Assembly (NCBI RefSeq): GCF_000152805.1
Contig: NZ_CH902578.1
Coordinates: 2,985,029-3,049,028, forward strand
Source of the DNA: Maritimibacter alkaliphilus HTCC2654
GTDB taxonomy: Bacteria; Pseudomonadota; Alphaproteobacteria; Rhodobacterales; Rhodobacteraceae
Length of the DNA stretch: 64,000 bases
Reading direction: 5' to 3'
Position 1 is the first letter of the stretch. Every line of letters begins with the position of its first letter. Below the pieces are notes generated by a model. The model worked only from the letters and a program-made list of their open reading frames with translations, was not told where the DNA came from and did no database searches. A program made the translations under genes and the position numbers. Positions 23,542 through 29,884 of this stretch are shown one piece after another.

Positions 23542-23759
23542 ACGTAGTCTTTGACCCCGCGACCCTTAAAGACCATCCTGCCGGTCTCCCTGCCGAGTCG
23601 CGCACAGTCATGGCGTGCGACGGGCTGACTTCCGGGGGTCGATCCTCTTCGACCCCCGGACTTTCCTCGACACTTCGCTCTAGCTGCTGTGCGCGACATG
23701 CAACACTTACTAACGGTTGTGGCGCCGCCCTGTGCGTAAGACCGAGGCTAAGACCGTGA
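23538..23759 (+). CDS. doubtful last gene of small-gene operon, 73 codons
   Basis: Starts MNVVFDPATLKDHPAGLPAE by ATGA overlap with the gene before. The second half coincides with a perfect 12-base hairpin and reads as Ser/Thr/Cys-rich sequence, so the frame may be only partly or not at all coding. Confidence 0.3.
   Translation: MNVVFDPATLKDHPAGLPAESRTVMACDGLTSGGRSSSTPGLSSTLRSSCCARHATLTNGCGAALCVRPRLRP
23631..23660 (+). terminator. strong hairpin, possible terminator of the small-gene operon
   Basis: TCCGGGGGTCGA (23631-23642) pairs perfectly with TCGACCCCCGGA (23649-23660) over a six-base loop, followed by CTTTCC. The T-run is weak, so termination may be partial. Confidence 0.5.
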
Positions 23760-23777
23760 AGAGTATTGGCGTCGAAG

Positions 23778-24005
23778 CTAGGTCAAAGACGGCTTGTAGA
23801 ATTGGAGTTGTTCGAAGTCTTGCTGGTATCTTTCGAGGTCAACCCGCAAACGCTGTTCCGTCTCCAGATCATTCTGAAGTCTTGCCCGTTCGAGCCGAAG
23901 CTCCAACACTTGGATCAGACTCTCCAGGACCCGAGCATGACGTTCGTAGAGTTCCGGCACTGTCTTTTCTCCACTTTCGACTTCCGAGATGTTGGAAAGT
24001 TGCAT
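23778..24005 (-). CDS. small coiled-coil protein, 75 aa
   Basis: A single gene on the minus strand between two plus-strand groups. The product MQLSNISEVESGEKTVPELY continues as an almost unbroken amphipathic helix (ARVLESLIQVLELRLERARL, LETEQRLRVDLERYQQDFEQ) and would form a coiled coil. No recognised family. Divergent from the plus-strand genes leading to the recombinase, so it could be a regulator or a directionality partner; this is a guess from position. Confidence 0.6.
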   Translation of the reverse strand: MQLSNISEVESGEKTVPELYERHARVLESLIQVLELRLERARLQNDLETEQRLRVDLERYQQDFEQLQFYKPSLT

Positions 24006-24127
24006 TTAAGCCATTTGTTTTCAACAAGGTTGTCGCGAACTGGAAATGCTTGCAGGGCCGCACGTTGCCGGAACACACTGCCCTGAACAACGCTCGCAGC
24101 CAACGCGCCTGCGAACACGCCGCAGTC

Positions 24128-24286
24128 ATGATGGCAACCGAAGCCCTGTCGGACCTCACTGCCGACCAGGCCGTCGCGATCATCCGCACGCACCTGCGCA
24201 CCCGTCTCGACATCGAGGCAACGGCCCTGCACACCCTCGCCAACCAGCTGGGCCGCCATGCAGACGACATCGAACGGCAAGGTTGA
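24128..24286 (+). CDS. small helical protein upstream of recombinase, 52 aa
   Basis: Product MMATEALSDLTADQAVAIIR and onward is one long helix ending HADDIERQG. The stop overlaps the ATG of the next gene (TGATG). The position two genes before the integrase is typical for accessory recombination genes; function unknown. Confidence 0.55.
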   Translation: MMATEALSDLTADQAVAIIRTHLRTRLDIEATALHTLANQLGRHADDIERQG

Positions 24287-24540
24287 TGCCCGGACTGCGA
24301 CCCTCCCAGCCAAGCGAGGCACCGGCTCCGGACCAACGGCTGCTGGATCTTGCGCGTGCACTTGCCAGGGCGCATGCGCGGGCCGATCTTGAACGGGCCA
24401 CCCGGGGAGAGAAGAAATGCAGCGAATCGACGGCCGACGCGCCGCCCTCTACGCCCGATTCTCGACGGACCTGCAAAACGACCGCTCGATCGAGGATCAG
24501 CTTGCGCTTTGCAACGGATACGCCGTCCGCGAAGGGTTGA
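24286..24540 (+). CDS. small protein overlapping recombinase start, 84 aa
   Basis: Starts MPGLRPSQPSEAPAPDQRLL, with a helix LLDLARALARAHARADLERA that resembles short proteins found before serine recombinases in other alphaproteobacterial phages. The frame runs 124 bases into the recombinase gene; the part after codon 44 is Ser/Thr/Arg-rich and may be overprinted. It is a candidate recombination directionality factor only by position. Confidence 0.45.
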   Translation: MPGLRPSQPSEAPAPDQRLLDLARALARAHARADLERATRGEKKCSESTADAPPSTPDSRRTCKTTARSRISLRFATDTPSAKG

Positions 24541-26027
24541 CGGTTACCCATCGCTACGAAGACCGCGCCAAATCCTCTGCGACGCTATTCGGTCGGGACG
24601 GCCTCTTGGCCCTGATTGCAGACGCCAAGGAACGGGTTTTCGACGTGATCGTGGTGGAGGCGCTGGACCGTATTAGCCGAAACCCGGCCGACCTTCACCC
24701 GCTGTTCCAGACGCTCGACTTCGTGGGGATCCGAGTGCTCGAAGTGCACCGGGGGCAAGCCGACGCGCTGACCGTCGGCATCCAGGGCCTGTTCGGCCAA
24801 ATGTTTCTCGACCAGCTGAAAGAAAAGACCAGGCGCGGGCTTGCCGGCGTGGTGCGTGACGGGCGCAGCGCCGGGGGCAGGGCCTATGGTTACGTAACCG
24901 TGCCCGGCCAGCCAGGCCAGCTGACGGTCGTCGAAGGCGAGGCCAAAATCATCCGCCGGATTTTCGACGAATACATCGGTGGCGCCACGACGCGCGAGAT
25001 TGTCGCTCGACTGAACGCAGAGGGTATTCCGGCACCGCGGGGCAGTGTCTGGCGCTCGACGGTGCTGACCGGGAATGCCGCGCGCGGCTATGGCATACTT
25101 TGGAACGACCTCTACGACGGCAAGCGTATTTGGAACCGCGTGCGAATGGTGCGCGATCCGGAAACTGGTAAGCGCGTGAGCCGCACGAACCCGGAATCGG
25201 AATGGCAGATCGAGGCGGCCGAGCATCTGCGCATCGTACCGCCCGCAACCTTCGCCGCCGTCCGAAAGTTGCGTCTCGCGCGCATGGAGCTGAGGGGAGA
25301 GAAGCGCAAACGCCCGGCGCGGCCTCTGTCCGGACTGATGGCCTGCGACTGCTGCGGCGGCTCCATCGTGATTCGCGCACGCCGACCGAATGGCGCGGTC
25401 CAGGCGGCCTGTTCGAACGCGGTGGAAGCTGGCACCTGCACAGAGCGGAAGTCCGTCCGGCTAGACCAGATCGAAACTGCGGTATTCGCCGAACTAGCCC
25501 AACTCTTGCGCGAGCCTGACGTAATGGGTGAATACCTGAAGGCTTATCACGAAGAACGTCAGCGCCTCGCCCGCGAAAAGGGGCGGACCCGTGCCACACT
25601 TGAACGTTCGGCGGCCAAGGCACGCGGTGCCTTCGACCGGGCCCACCAGCTCTACATTGACGGGGTGACTGACGGTCCTAAGGCTAAGGCCAGCATCCTC
25701 GAATTGCGGCTCGCGGCCGAGCGAGCCGAAGCTGCGTTGGCGGAAGCTGACCCGCCCGAGGTCCTTACACTGCATCCTGACGCGACGAACCGATACTTGG
25801 CTGCGCTAACCGATCTCGCACCATCATTGTCGGACCTAGACACGCCCGAAGCGCGCAAGGCAATGGATACGATCAGAGAGTGGATTTCGGAGATTCGTGT
25901 GCGACGAGAGGGCGACGAAGTCCACGTAACGGTCTACGGATACCTCGCCGCCCTCGTCGAGCCATCCACCCGGCGGGGCGAGATGGTAGCGTGGGGCGGA
26001 CTTGAACCGCCGACCCCAGCATTATGA
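24417..26027 (+). CDS. large serine recombinase (phage integrase)
   Basis: A 536-residue site-specific recombinase for integration and excision. Resolvase domain residues 1-150 with catalytic Ser16 in YARFSTDLQ and the SIEDQ motif; recombinase domain about 155-270 (YGYVTVPG, STVLTGNAARGYGILWN); zinc ribbon about 308-342 (MACDCCGG and CSNAVEAGTC); then a coiled-coil region and a C-terminal tail. The last eleven residues, WGGLEPPTPAL, and the stop codon are the antisense of the tRNA-Met gene. GGAGAG precedes the ATG. Lying at the end of the element, it marks the prophage boundary. Confidence 0.93.
   Translation: MQRIDGRRAALYARFSTDLQNDRSIEDQLALCNGYAVREGLTVTHRYEDRAKSSATLFGRDGLLALIADAKERVFDVIVVEALDRISRNPADLHPLFQTLDFVGIRVLEVHRGQADALTVGIQGLFGQMFLDQLKEKTRRGLAGVVRDGRSAGGRAYGYVTVPGQPGQLTVVEGEAKIIRRIFDEYIGGATTREIVARLNAEGIPAPRGSVWRSTVLTGNAARGYGILWNDLYDGKRIWNRVRMVRDPETGKRVSRTNPESEWQIEAAEHLRIVPPATFAAVRKLRLARMELRGEKRKRPARPLSGLMACDCCGGSIVIRARRPNGAVQAACSNAVEAGTCTERKSVRLDQIETAVFAELAQLLREPDVMGEYLKAYHEERQRLAREKGRTRATLERSAAKARGAFDRAHQLYIDGVTDGPKAKASILELRLAAERAEAALAEADPPEVLTLHPDATNRYLAALTDLAPSLSDLDTPEARKAMDTIREWISEIRVRREGDEVHVTVYGYLAALVEPSTRRGEMVAWGGLEPPTPAL
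25984..26027. other. prophage attachment site (right end), within the tRNA 3' half
   Basis: The recombinase frame runs into the tRNA 3' half and the tRNA is intact, so the phage attachment core must carry this tRNA segment. The exact crossover cannot be seen here because the other junction lies left of base 1. The limits given are those shared by the recombinase coding end and the tRNA. Confidence 0.6.
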
Positions 26028-26060
26028 GTGCTGTGCTCTAACCGGCTGAGCTACCACGCC
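25984..26060 (-). tRNA. tRNA-Met (CAT), elongator
   Basis: On the minus strand a full cloverleaf can be drawn: acceptor GGCGTGG with CCACGCT (G1-U72 wobble), D arm GCTC/GAGC, anticodon stem CAGCA/TGCTG with loop CTCATAA, variable loop, T arm GGCGG/CCGCC with TTCAAGT, discriminator A and an encoded CCA. The sequence around the anticodon is very close to E. coli elongator tRNA-Met, which favours Met over the Ile(CAU) alternative. The prophage occupies the sequence beyond its 3' end. Confidence 0.95.
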
Positions 26061-26075
26061 ATTCACACGAAGGGG

Positions 26076-26104
26076 CAGATAGCCGCCGGGGCGGGGCGTG
26101 TCAA
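26076..26104 (-). promoter_or_regulatory. promoter of tRNA-Met
   Basis: TTGACA (26104-26099), 17 bases, TATCTG (26081-26076) on the minus strand; transcription would begin about eight bases before the tRNA. Confidence 0.7.
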
Positions 26105-26123
26105 CGCACAAATGGCGGGTTTT

Positions 26124-26588
26124 TCAGCGGTGGAGGTATTTCTCGAACGCCCAGCCGATCGCGCCGCTTTGATGCTTCACCCGCACCCATCCGCCGGATC
26201 GCTCAAGGAGGGTGACGGCTTCGCCATTATACATCGGGCGGATGATCTGGTAGCGCGTGCCCGGTCCGGTCCGGAGGTTCAGGTATCCGTCGTTCGGCGA
26301 ATACACATACCGCACGTTGGTCGCAGCGGGACGGACGAGGTACTTGGCGAAGGCCCAGCCGACGGCACCGCTTTCATGCCGGACCCGGACCCAGCCGTTC
26401 GCGTATTCCAGCGTCTCGACCGCGCTGCCGTGATACATCTTGCGGATGATATTGTATTGCGAGCCGGGGCCGGTGCGCAGGTTCAGGAACCCGTCGCCGG
26501 GGGAATTCACCAGCAGGCGTTCGGCACGGGCGGCCGTCGCGGTGACCAGCGCGGCAGCGGCGGACGTCAGGAACAGACGGCGTTTCAT
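26124..26588 (-). CDS. secreted protein with two SH3b domains
   Basis: A 154-residue exported protein. Residues 1-22 are a signal peptide (MKRRLFLTSAAAALVTATAA, with twin Arg). Two bacterial SH3 repeats follow, each with LNLRTGPG, a YNGEAV/YHGSAV-type strand and GWVRV(R/K)HxSGAxGWAF, so it is an internal duplication. Such proteins bind cell-wall material. GGGGAGGG precedes the ATG. First host gene after the tRNA. Confidence 0.85.
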   Translation of the reverse strand: MKRRLFLTSAAAALVTATAARAERLLVNSPGDGFLNLRTGPGSQYNIIRKMYHGSAVETLEYANGWVRVRHESGAVGWAFAKYLVRPAATNVRYVYSPNDGYLNLRTGPGTRYQIIRPMYNGEAVTLLERSGGWVRVKHQSGAIGWAFEKYLHR

Positions 26589-26641
26589 GGAACCCTCCCC
26601 TCGGTGTGATGAGGGAAGGATACCACGGTTTCGGGATCGCG

Positions 26642-27499
26642 CTATGCGTCAGACGCGCGCGCGACGTTGACCACGTCGCCTTCGTCCGATTTGACGTAGA
26701 GCGTGCGATGCGGGAACGGGATCGAAAGCCCGGCCTCGTCGAAGGCGGCTTTCAGGCCCTTGGTGAATTCGAACTTCAGATCCCAGTAGTCGGCGGCATC
26801 GGCCCACATGCGCATGGTGATGTCCACCGAACTGTCGCCAAGATTCGTGACCTTCGCCCAGGGCTCCGGATCGTCATGCACCCGTGCGTCGGCGCGGGCC
26901 ATGTCGAGCATGACCTCGATCGCCTTGTCCATGTCGTCGGAATAATCGATGCCCATCACGATATCGACACGACGGGTCGCATGGTGGGACCAGTTGGTGA
27001 TGATCGCCCCCCATGCCTTTCCGTTCGGCACCACGATCTGCACGTTGTCGGGCGTCGCGAGCTCGGTGAAGAACAGGTTGATCTCTTTCACCGTGCCGGC
27101 GGTGCCGTCGATGGCGATGTATTGCCCGTTCCGGTAGGGCCGGAAGAGGATAATCATGAAGCCCGCCGCAAGGTCCGAAAGCGTGCCCTGCAACGCAAGC
27201 CCGATGGCCAGCGTGGCCGCGCCCAGCATGGCGACGAGCGATGTCGCCTCGATCCCGAAGATGTTGAGCACGGTGATGAGGACGACCGCGATCAGAACCC
27301 AGCGCACGATGGACGAGATGAAGCTGCCCACCGTCGGGTCGATCCGTTTGGCACCCTCGATCCGCTTGCGCACCATACGCGCGACGGCGGCGGCAAGTAT
27401 CCAGCCGACGATCAGGATGACGAGAGCTTTCACCCCGTTGACGATGTAGGGCAGGAACTCCCCGAACTGGTCGAGCCAGATGGCGATTTGGTCTTCCAT
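26642..27499 (-). CDS. mscS: small-conductance mechanosensitive channel, MscS family
   Basis: A 285-residue inner-membrane channel that releases solutes on hypo-osmotic shock. Three membrane segments in the first 100 residues, then the pore helix (SLVAMLGAATLAIGLALQGTLS, with the Gly/Ala packing pattern) and the beta domain (PYRNGQYIAIDGTAGTVKEI, VVPNGKAWGAIITNWS). It lies 80 bases downstream of mscL, after the mscL terminator, so the two osmotic-shock channels are neighbours. Confidence 0.92.
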   Translation of the reverse strand: MEDQIAIWLDQFGEFLPYIVNGVKALVILIVGWILAAAVARMVRKRIEGAKRIDPTVGSFISSIVRWVLIAVVLITVLNIFGIEATSLVAMLGAATLAIGLALQGTLSDLAAGFMIILFRPYRNGQYIAIDGTAGTVKEINLFFTELATPDNVQIVVPNGKAWGAIITNWSHHATRRVDIVMGIDYSDDMDKAIEVMLDMARADARVHDDPEPWAKVTNLGDSSVDITMRMWADAADYWDLKFEFTKGLKAAFDEAGLSIPFPHRTLYVKSDEGDVVNVARASDA

Positions 27500-27533
27500 G
27501 ATGTGTCCTTATCTCCTGTGCTGCTCGGTCATA

Positions 27534-27559
27534 GAAAAAGGGCCCGGAGACCGGGCCCT
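27534..27559 (-). terminator. terminator downstream of mscL
   Basis: AGGGCCCGG and CCGGGCCCT around a three-base loop, followed on the minus strand by a TTTTTC run. Confidence 0.85.
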
Positions 27560-27579
27560 GTGTCGTGTCTCAGGCGCGG

Positions 27580-28014
27580 TCAGCCTTTGGCGAGGGCGTC
27601 GCGGATTTCCGTCAGAAGCTGGATTTCCGGCGGCGTCGGCGGCGCTTCGGGCGGGCTGACCTCTTCCGGTTTCTCGGCAAGATCCTTGATCCGATTCACG
27701 GAGCGGACCAGCAGAAAGACCACGAAGGCGATGATGAGAAAGTTGATGACCGCCATGATGAACGATCCGTAGGCGAAGATCGACGCGCCGGTTTCCCGCG
27801 CTGCTTCGAGCGATGCGCCCGCCGGCACCTCGCCGCTCAGGACCGCGTAGTTGTTGGTGAAATCGATTCCGCCCGTGAACAGGCCGATGATCGGGTTGAT
27901 CAGGTCTGCGACCAGTGACGACACGATGGCCGTGAAGGCCGCGCCGATGATGATCCCGACGGCCATGTCCATGACATTGCCACGGGCGATGAAGTTTCTG
28001 AATTCCGTCAACAT
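27580..28014 (-). CDS. mscL: large-conductance mechanosensitive channel MscL
   Basis: A 144-residue channel, close to the usual 136-140. [20 protein letters not shown] is the conserved N-terminus; TM1 ([20 protein letters not shown]) and TM2 ([20 protein letters not shown]) are clear, with a Pro/Glu-rich linker and a C-terminal helix. The longer frame upstream of ATG 28014 is not part of the family. Followed by its own terminator. Confidence 0.95.
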   Translation of the reverse strand: MLTEFRNFIARGNVMDMAVGIIIGAAFTAIVSSLVADLINPIIGLFTGGIDFTNNYAVLSGEVPAGASLEAARETGASIFAYGSFIMAVINFLIIAFVVFLLVRSVNRIKDLAEKPEEVSPPEAPPTPPEIQLLTEIRDALAKG

Positions 28015-28111
28015 TTTCCAGCGATGCTCCCATGCTGCCCGGACCACGCACTCGGCCCTGCGTAAACCTTAACACGGGGTGCAAAAAAACTGGAAGGGCC
28101 GGAACGCGAAA

Positions 28112-28138
28112 CCCCGCCGCAGATCGGCTGCGGCGGGG
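28112..28138 (-). terminator. terminator-like hairpin after PLDc_N gene
   Basis: CCCCGCCGCAG pairs with CTGCGGCGGGG over a five-base loop; TTTCG follows on the minus strand. Confidence 0.6.
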
Positions 28139-28175
28139 GCGTGAAACACGTGGGGCGCGCGAAGCACGCCTCCGG

Positions 28176-28367
28176 TCAGACCGCTGCGCGGTTCGACTTC
28201 GGGCCGGCGACGAGCCAGATGATGAAGCCGAGAAGCGGCAGGATGATGACGAGCAGCGCCCAGAGCACCTTGGAACCCGTCGATGCGCCGGACGAGAAGA
28301 TCGAGATCAGCGCCCAGATGTCGAGGGCAAGAAGAATGATGCCGAAAAGGCCAGAAAGTTCGAACAT
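28176..28367 (-). CDS. PLDc_N domain membrane protein, 63 aa
   Basis: Two membrane segments (LFGIILLALDIWALISIF and VLWALLVIILPLLGFIIWLV) with GPKSNR at the end, the pattern of PLDc_N (the N-terminal segment of cardiolipin synthases) found alone in short proteins. GGAG precedes ATG 28367; an ATG four codons upstream has no such site. Confidence 0.75.
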   Translation of the reverse strand: MFELSGLFGIILLALDIWALISIFSSGASTGSKVLWALLVIILPLLGFIIWLVAGPKSNRAAV

Positions 28368-28786
28368 GTGTATCTCCATTCAGGATCGGTCGTAGAGCGA
28401 CCTTTGGATTTGGAGAATGAACGCAGGCACACCCGCGCATGTTCCCTGCGGGCGCGTAAGTGCCTGCTGGCGCATCGCTTTCAGCCAACAAAACGCCCGG
28501 CTCGCAGGTCTTCGGGATGACAGCCTGAAAGTCGCGCAGGACATACCAACGGCCAAAAAGTTCCATCCCGCAGCGCGAAAACGACTGCCCGGCCCAGTGT
28601 CGGCAATGCGCTGCCGAACCCCGCCGCCTTTTCCGCTCACGGCGGGCAAGGTTCTGCTGCCCCTTGGCGAACGGTCGCTGAATTGCCGGGCCGCTGCCGC
28701 CCGGGTCTTCAAACCGCCGCGCATCGTTGTTTGGTCAGGGGCGAGGGGCATCGGACCCCCGAACGTAACCATGAAAGGAAACGATC
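28368..28786. other. intergenic stretch without a recognised gene
   Basis: Lies between the divergent PLDc_N and EF-hand genes. Open frames exist here but have no protein-like pattern or ribosome site. It should hold promoters of both genes; I see no clear hexamers or palindromes. Confidence 0.5.
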
Positions 28787-29221
28787 ATGAAACCGACCAA
28801 GACCCTGACCATCCTCCCGCTCGCATTCGGCGCCGCCCTGGTCGCCACAACGGCCTCGGCTCAGACAATGAGCTTCGATGGCATTGATCAGAACGGCGAC
28901 CGCGTGCTCGAAATGGCGGAACTCGAAGCGGCCTTCGGTGCCAATGCGCAGGCCGCGCTGACCATGTACGACACCAACGGCGACGGCATGGTGGAGCGCA
29001 ACGAAGCCGCCAGCGCGCAGGCCAGCGCCAGCGCGAATGTGGGTGGCGCCGTGCAGGGCATGGAAGACGAGACGATGCAGTCCGCCGAGACCGCGCTCGA
29101 CGATGTGACGGGCACGGTGCAGGACGCGGGCGACGATCTCGCCGACGCGACCTCGGACCTGCTGGATGACACTTCGGTCAGCGGTGGCGCGACTGTCGAC
29201 GGAACGGTCATGTCCAACTGA
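28787..29221 (+). CDS. exported EF-hand protein
   Basis: A 144-residue protein with a signal peptide ending near TTASAQ (residue 26). Two calcium-binding loops are visible: DQNGDRVLEMAE (34-45) and DTNGDGMVERNE (62-73), both with Asp at 1, 5 and Glu at 12. The C-terminal half is acidic with Ala, Thr and Asp repeats. Probably periplasmic calcium binding. AAAGGAA precedes the start and a terminator follows. Confidence 0.85.
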   Translation: MKPTKTLTILPLAFGAALVATTASAQTMSFDGIDQNGDRVLEMAELEAAFGANAQAALTMYDTNGDGMVERNEAASAQASASANVGGAVQGMEDETMQSAETALDDVTGTVQDAGDDLADATSDLLDDTSVSGGATVDGTVMSN

Positions 29222-29252
29222 TACCGGGCCGTGGAAGCGTGAGTGCTTCCGC

Positions 29253-29282
29253 AAAGGGGCGTCCATCCGGGCGCCCCTTTTT
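29253..29282 (+). terminator. terminator after EF-hand gene
   Basis: AAAGGGGCG and CGCCCCTTT arms with TTTTT following on the plus strand. Confidence 0.8.
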
Positions 29283-29287
29283 ATATG

Positions 29288-29734
29288 TCAGGTCGGCAGT
29301 TTGCCGGTCAGCACGTACCGCAGAATATCGACGACCTCGTCGGGTGTGCGCGTCACGGCAAGTGCAGCGGCATCGACTTCCTTCAGCGCGTGGTCATGTT
29401 CGGGCGGTTGCAGGATCACCAGGGACTTGCCCATTGCGGCCGCCATGCCCGCATCGAAAGCCGCGTTCCACTGCTTGTATTTCTCGCCGAAACGCACGAC
29501 CACGACATCGGCGTCCTCGATCCCCTTGCGGGTGCGGATCGCGTTCAGTTTGGCGCCCTTGTGGTCGTGCCAGAACTTGTCCGGCTCCTCCCCCATGATC
29601 GCCACGCCGCAATCGTCGGACGCCGCATGATCGGTGACCGGCGACGAGAACGTCACGTCCAGCCCTTGCGAGCCGTCGATGATCCGCTCGCGCCAGTCCG
29701 TATGGATTTCGCCGGACAGATAAACCTTCAGCAT
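29288..29734 (-). CDS. YtoQ family protein
   Basis: A 148-residue protein starting MLKVYLSGEIHTDWRERIID, the YtoQ signature, followed by VTFSSPVTDH, GEEPDKFWHDHKGAKLNAIR and DADVVVVRFGEKYKQWNAAF. The fold is related to nucleoside deoxyribosyltransferases; the substrate is not known. The start at 29734 is chosen because the longer frame passes through a GC-rich intergenic repeat. Confidence 0.85.
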   Translation of the reverse strand: MLKVYLSGEIHTDWRERIIDGSQGLDVTFSSPVTDHAASDDCGVAIMGEEPDKFWHDHKGAKLNAIRTRKGIEDADVVVVRFGEKYKQWNAAFDAGMAAAMGKSLVILQPPEHDHALKEVDAAALAVTRTPDEVVDILRYVLTGKLPT

Positions 29735-29781
29735 GATGAACCTCTCTGTCTGTGTCGTTCGGGCTTCAGGCACCGGGCCCT

Positions 29782-29871
29782 GCTTCTCTGGTCCCCAAAT
29801 ACCTCGGGGGGTCCGGGGGGCTGGCCCCCCGGCGGGTCGGACGGGCTCTGCCCGTTCGACCCCACTCAAGA
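29782..29871. repeat. GC-rich palindromic intergenic repeat, copy 1
   Basis: Begins TTCTCTGGTCCCCAAATACC and contains the palindromic GGGGGGCTGGCCCCCC block and a second hairpin (GTCGGACGGGCTCTGCCCGT). Two further copies are at 43203 and 56411. The repeat lies between gene ends, so it may act in mRNA 3' ends. Confidence 0.7.
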
Positions 29872-29884
29872 TGCAGTATTGCGG

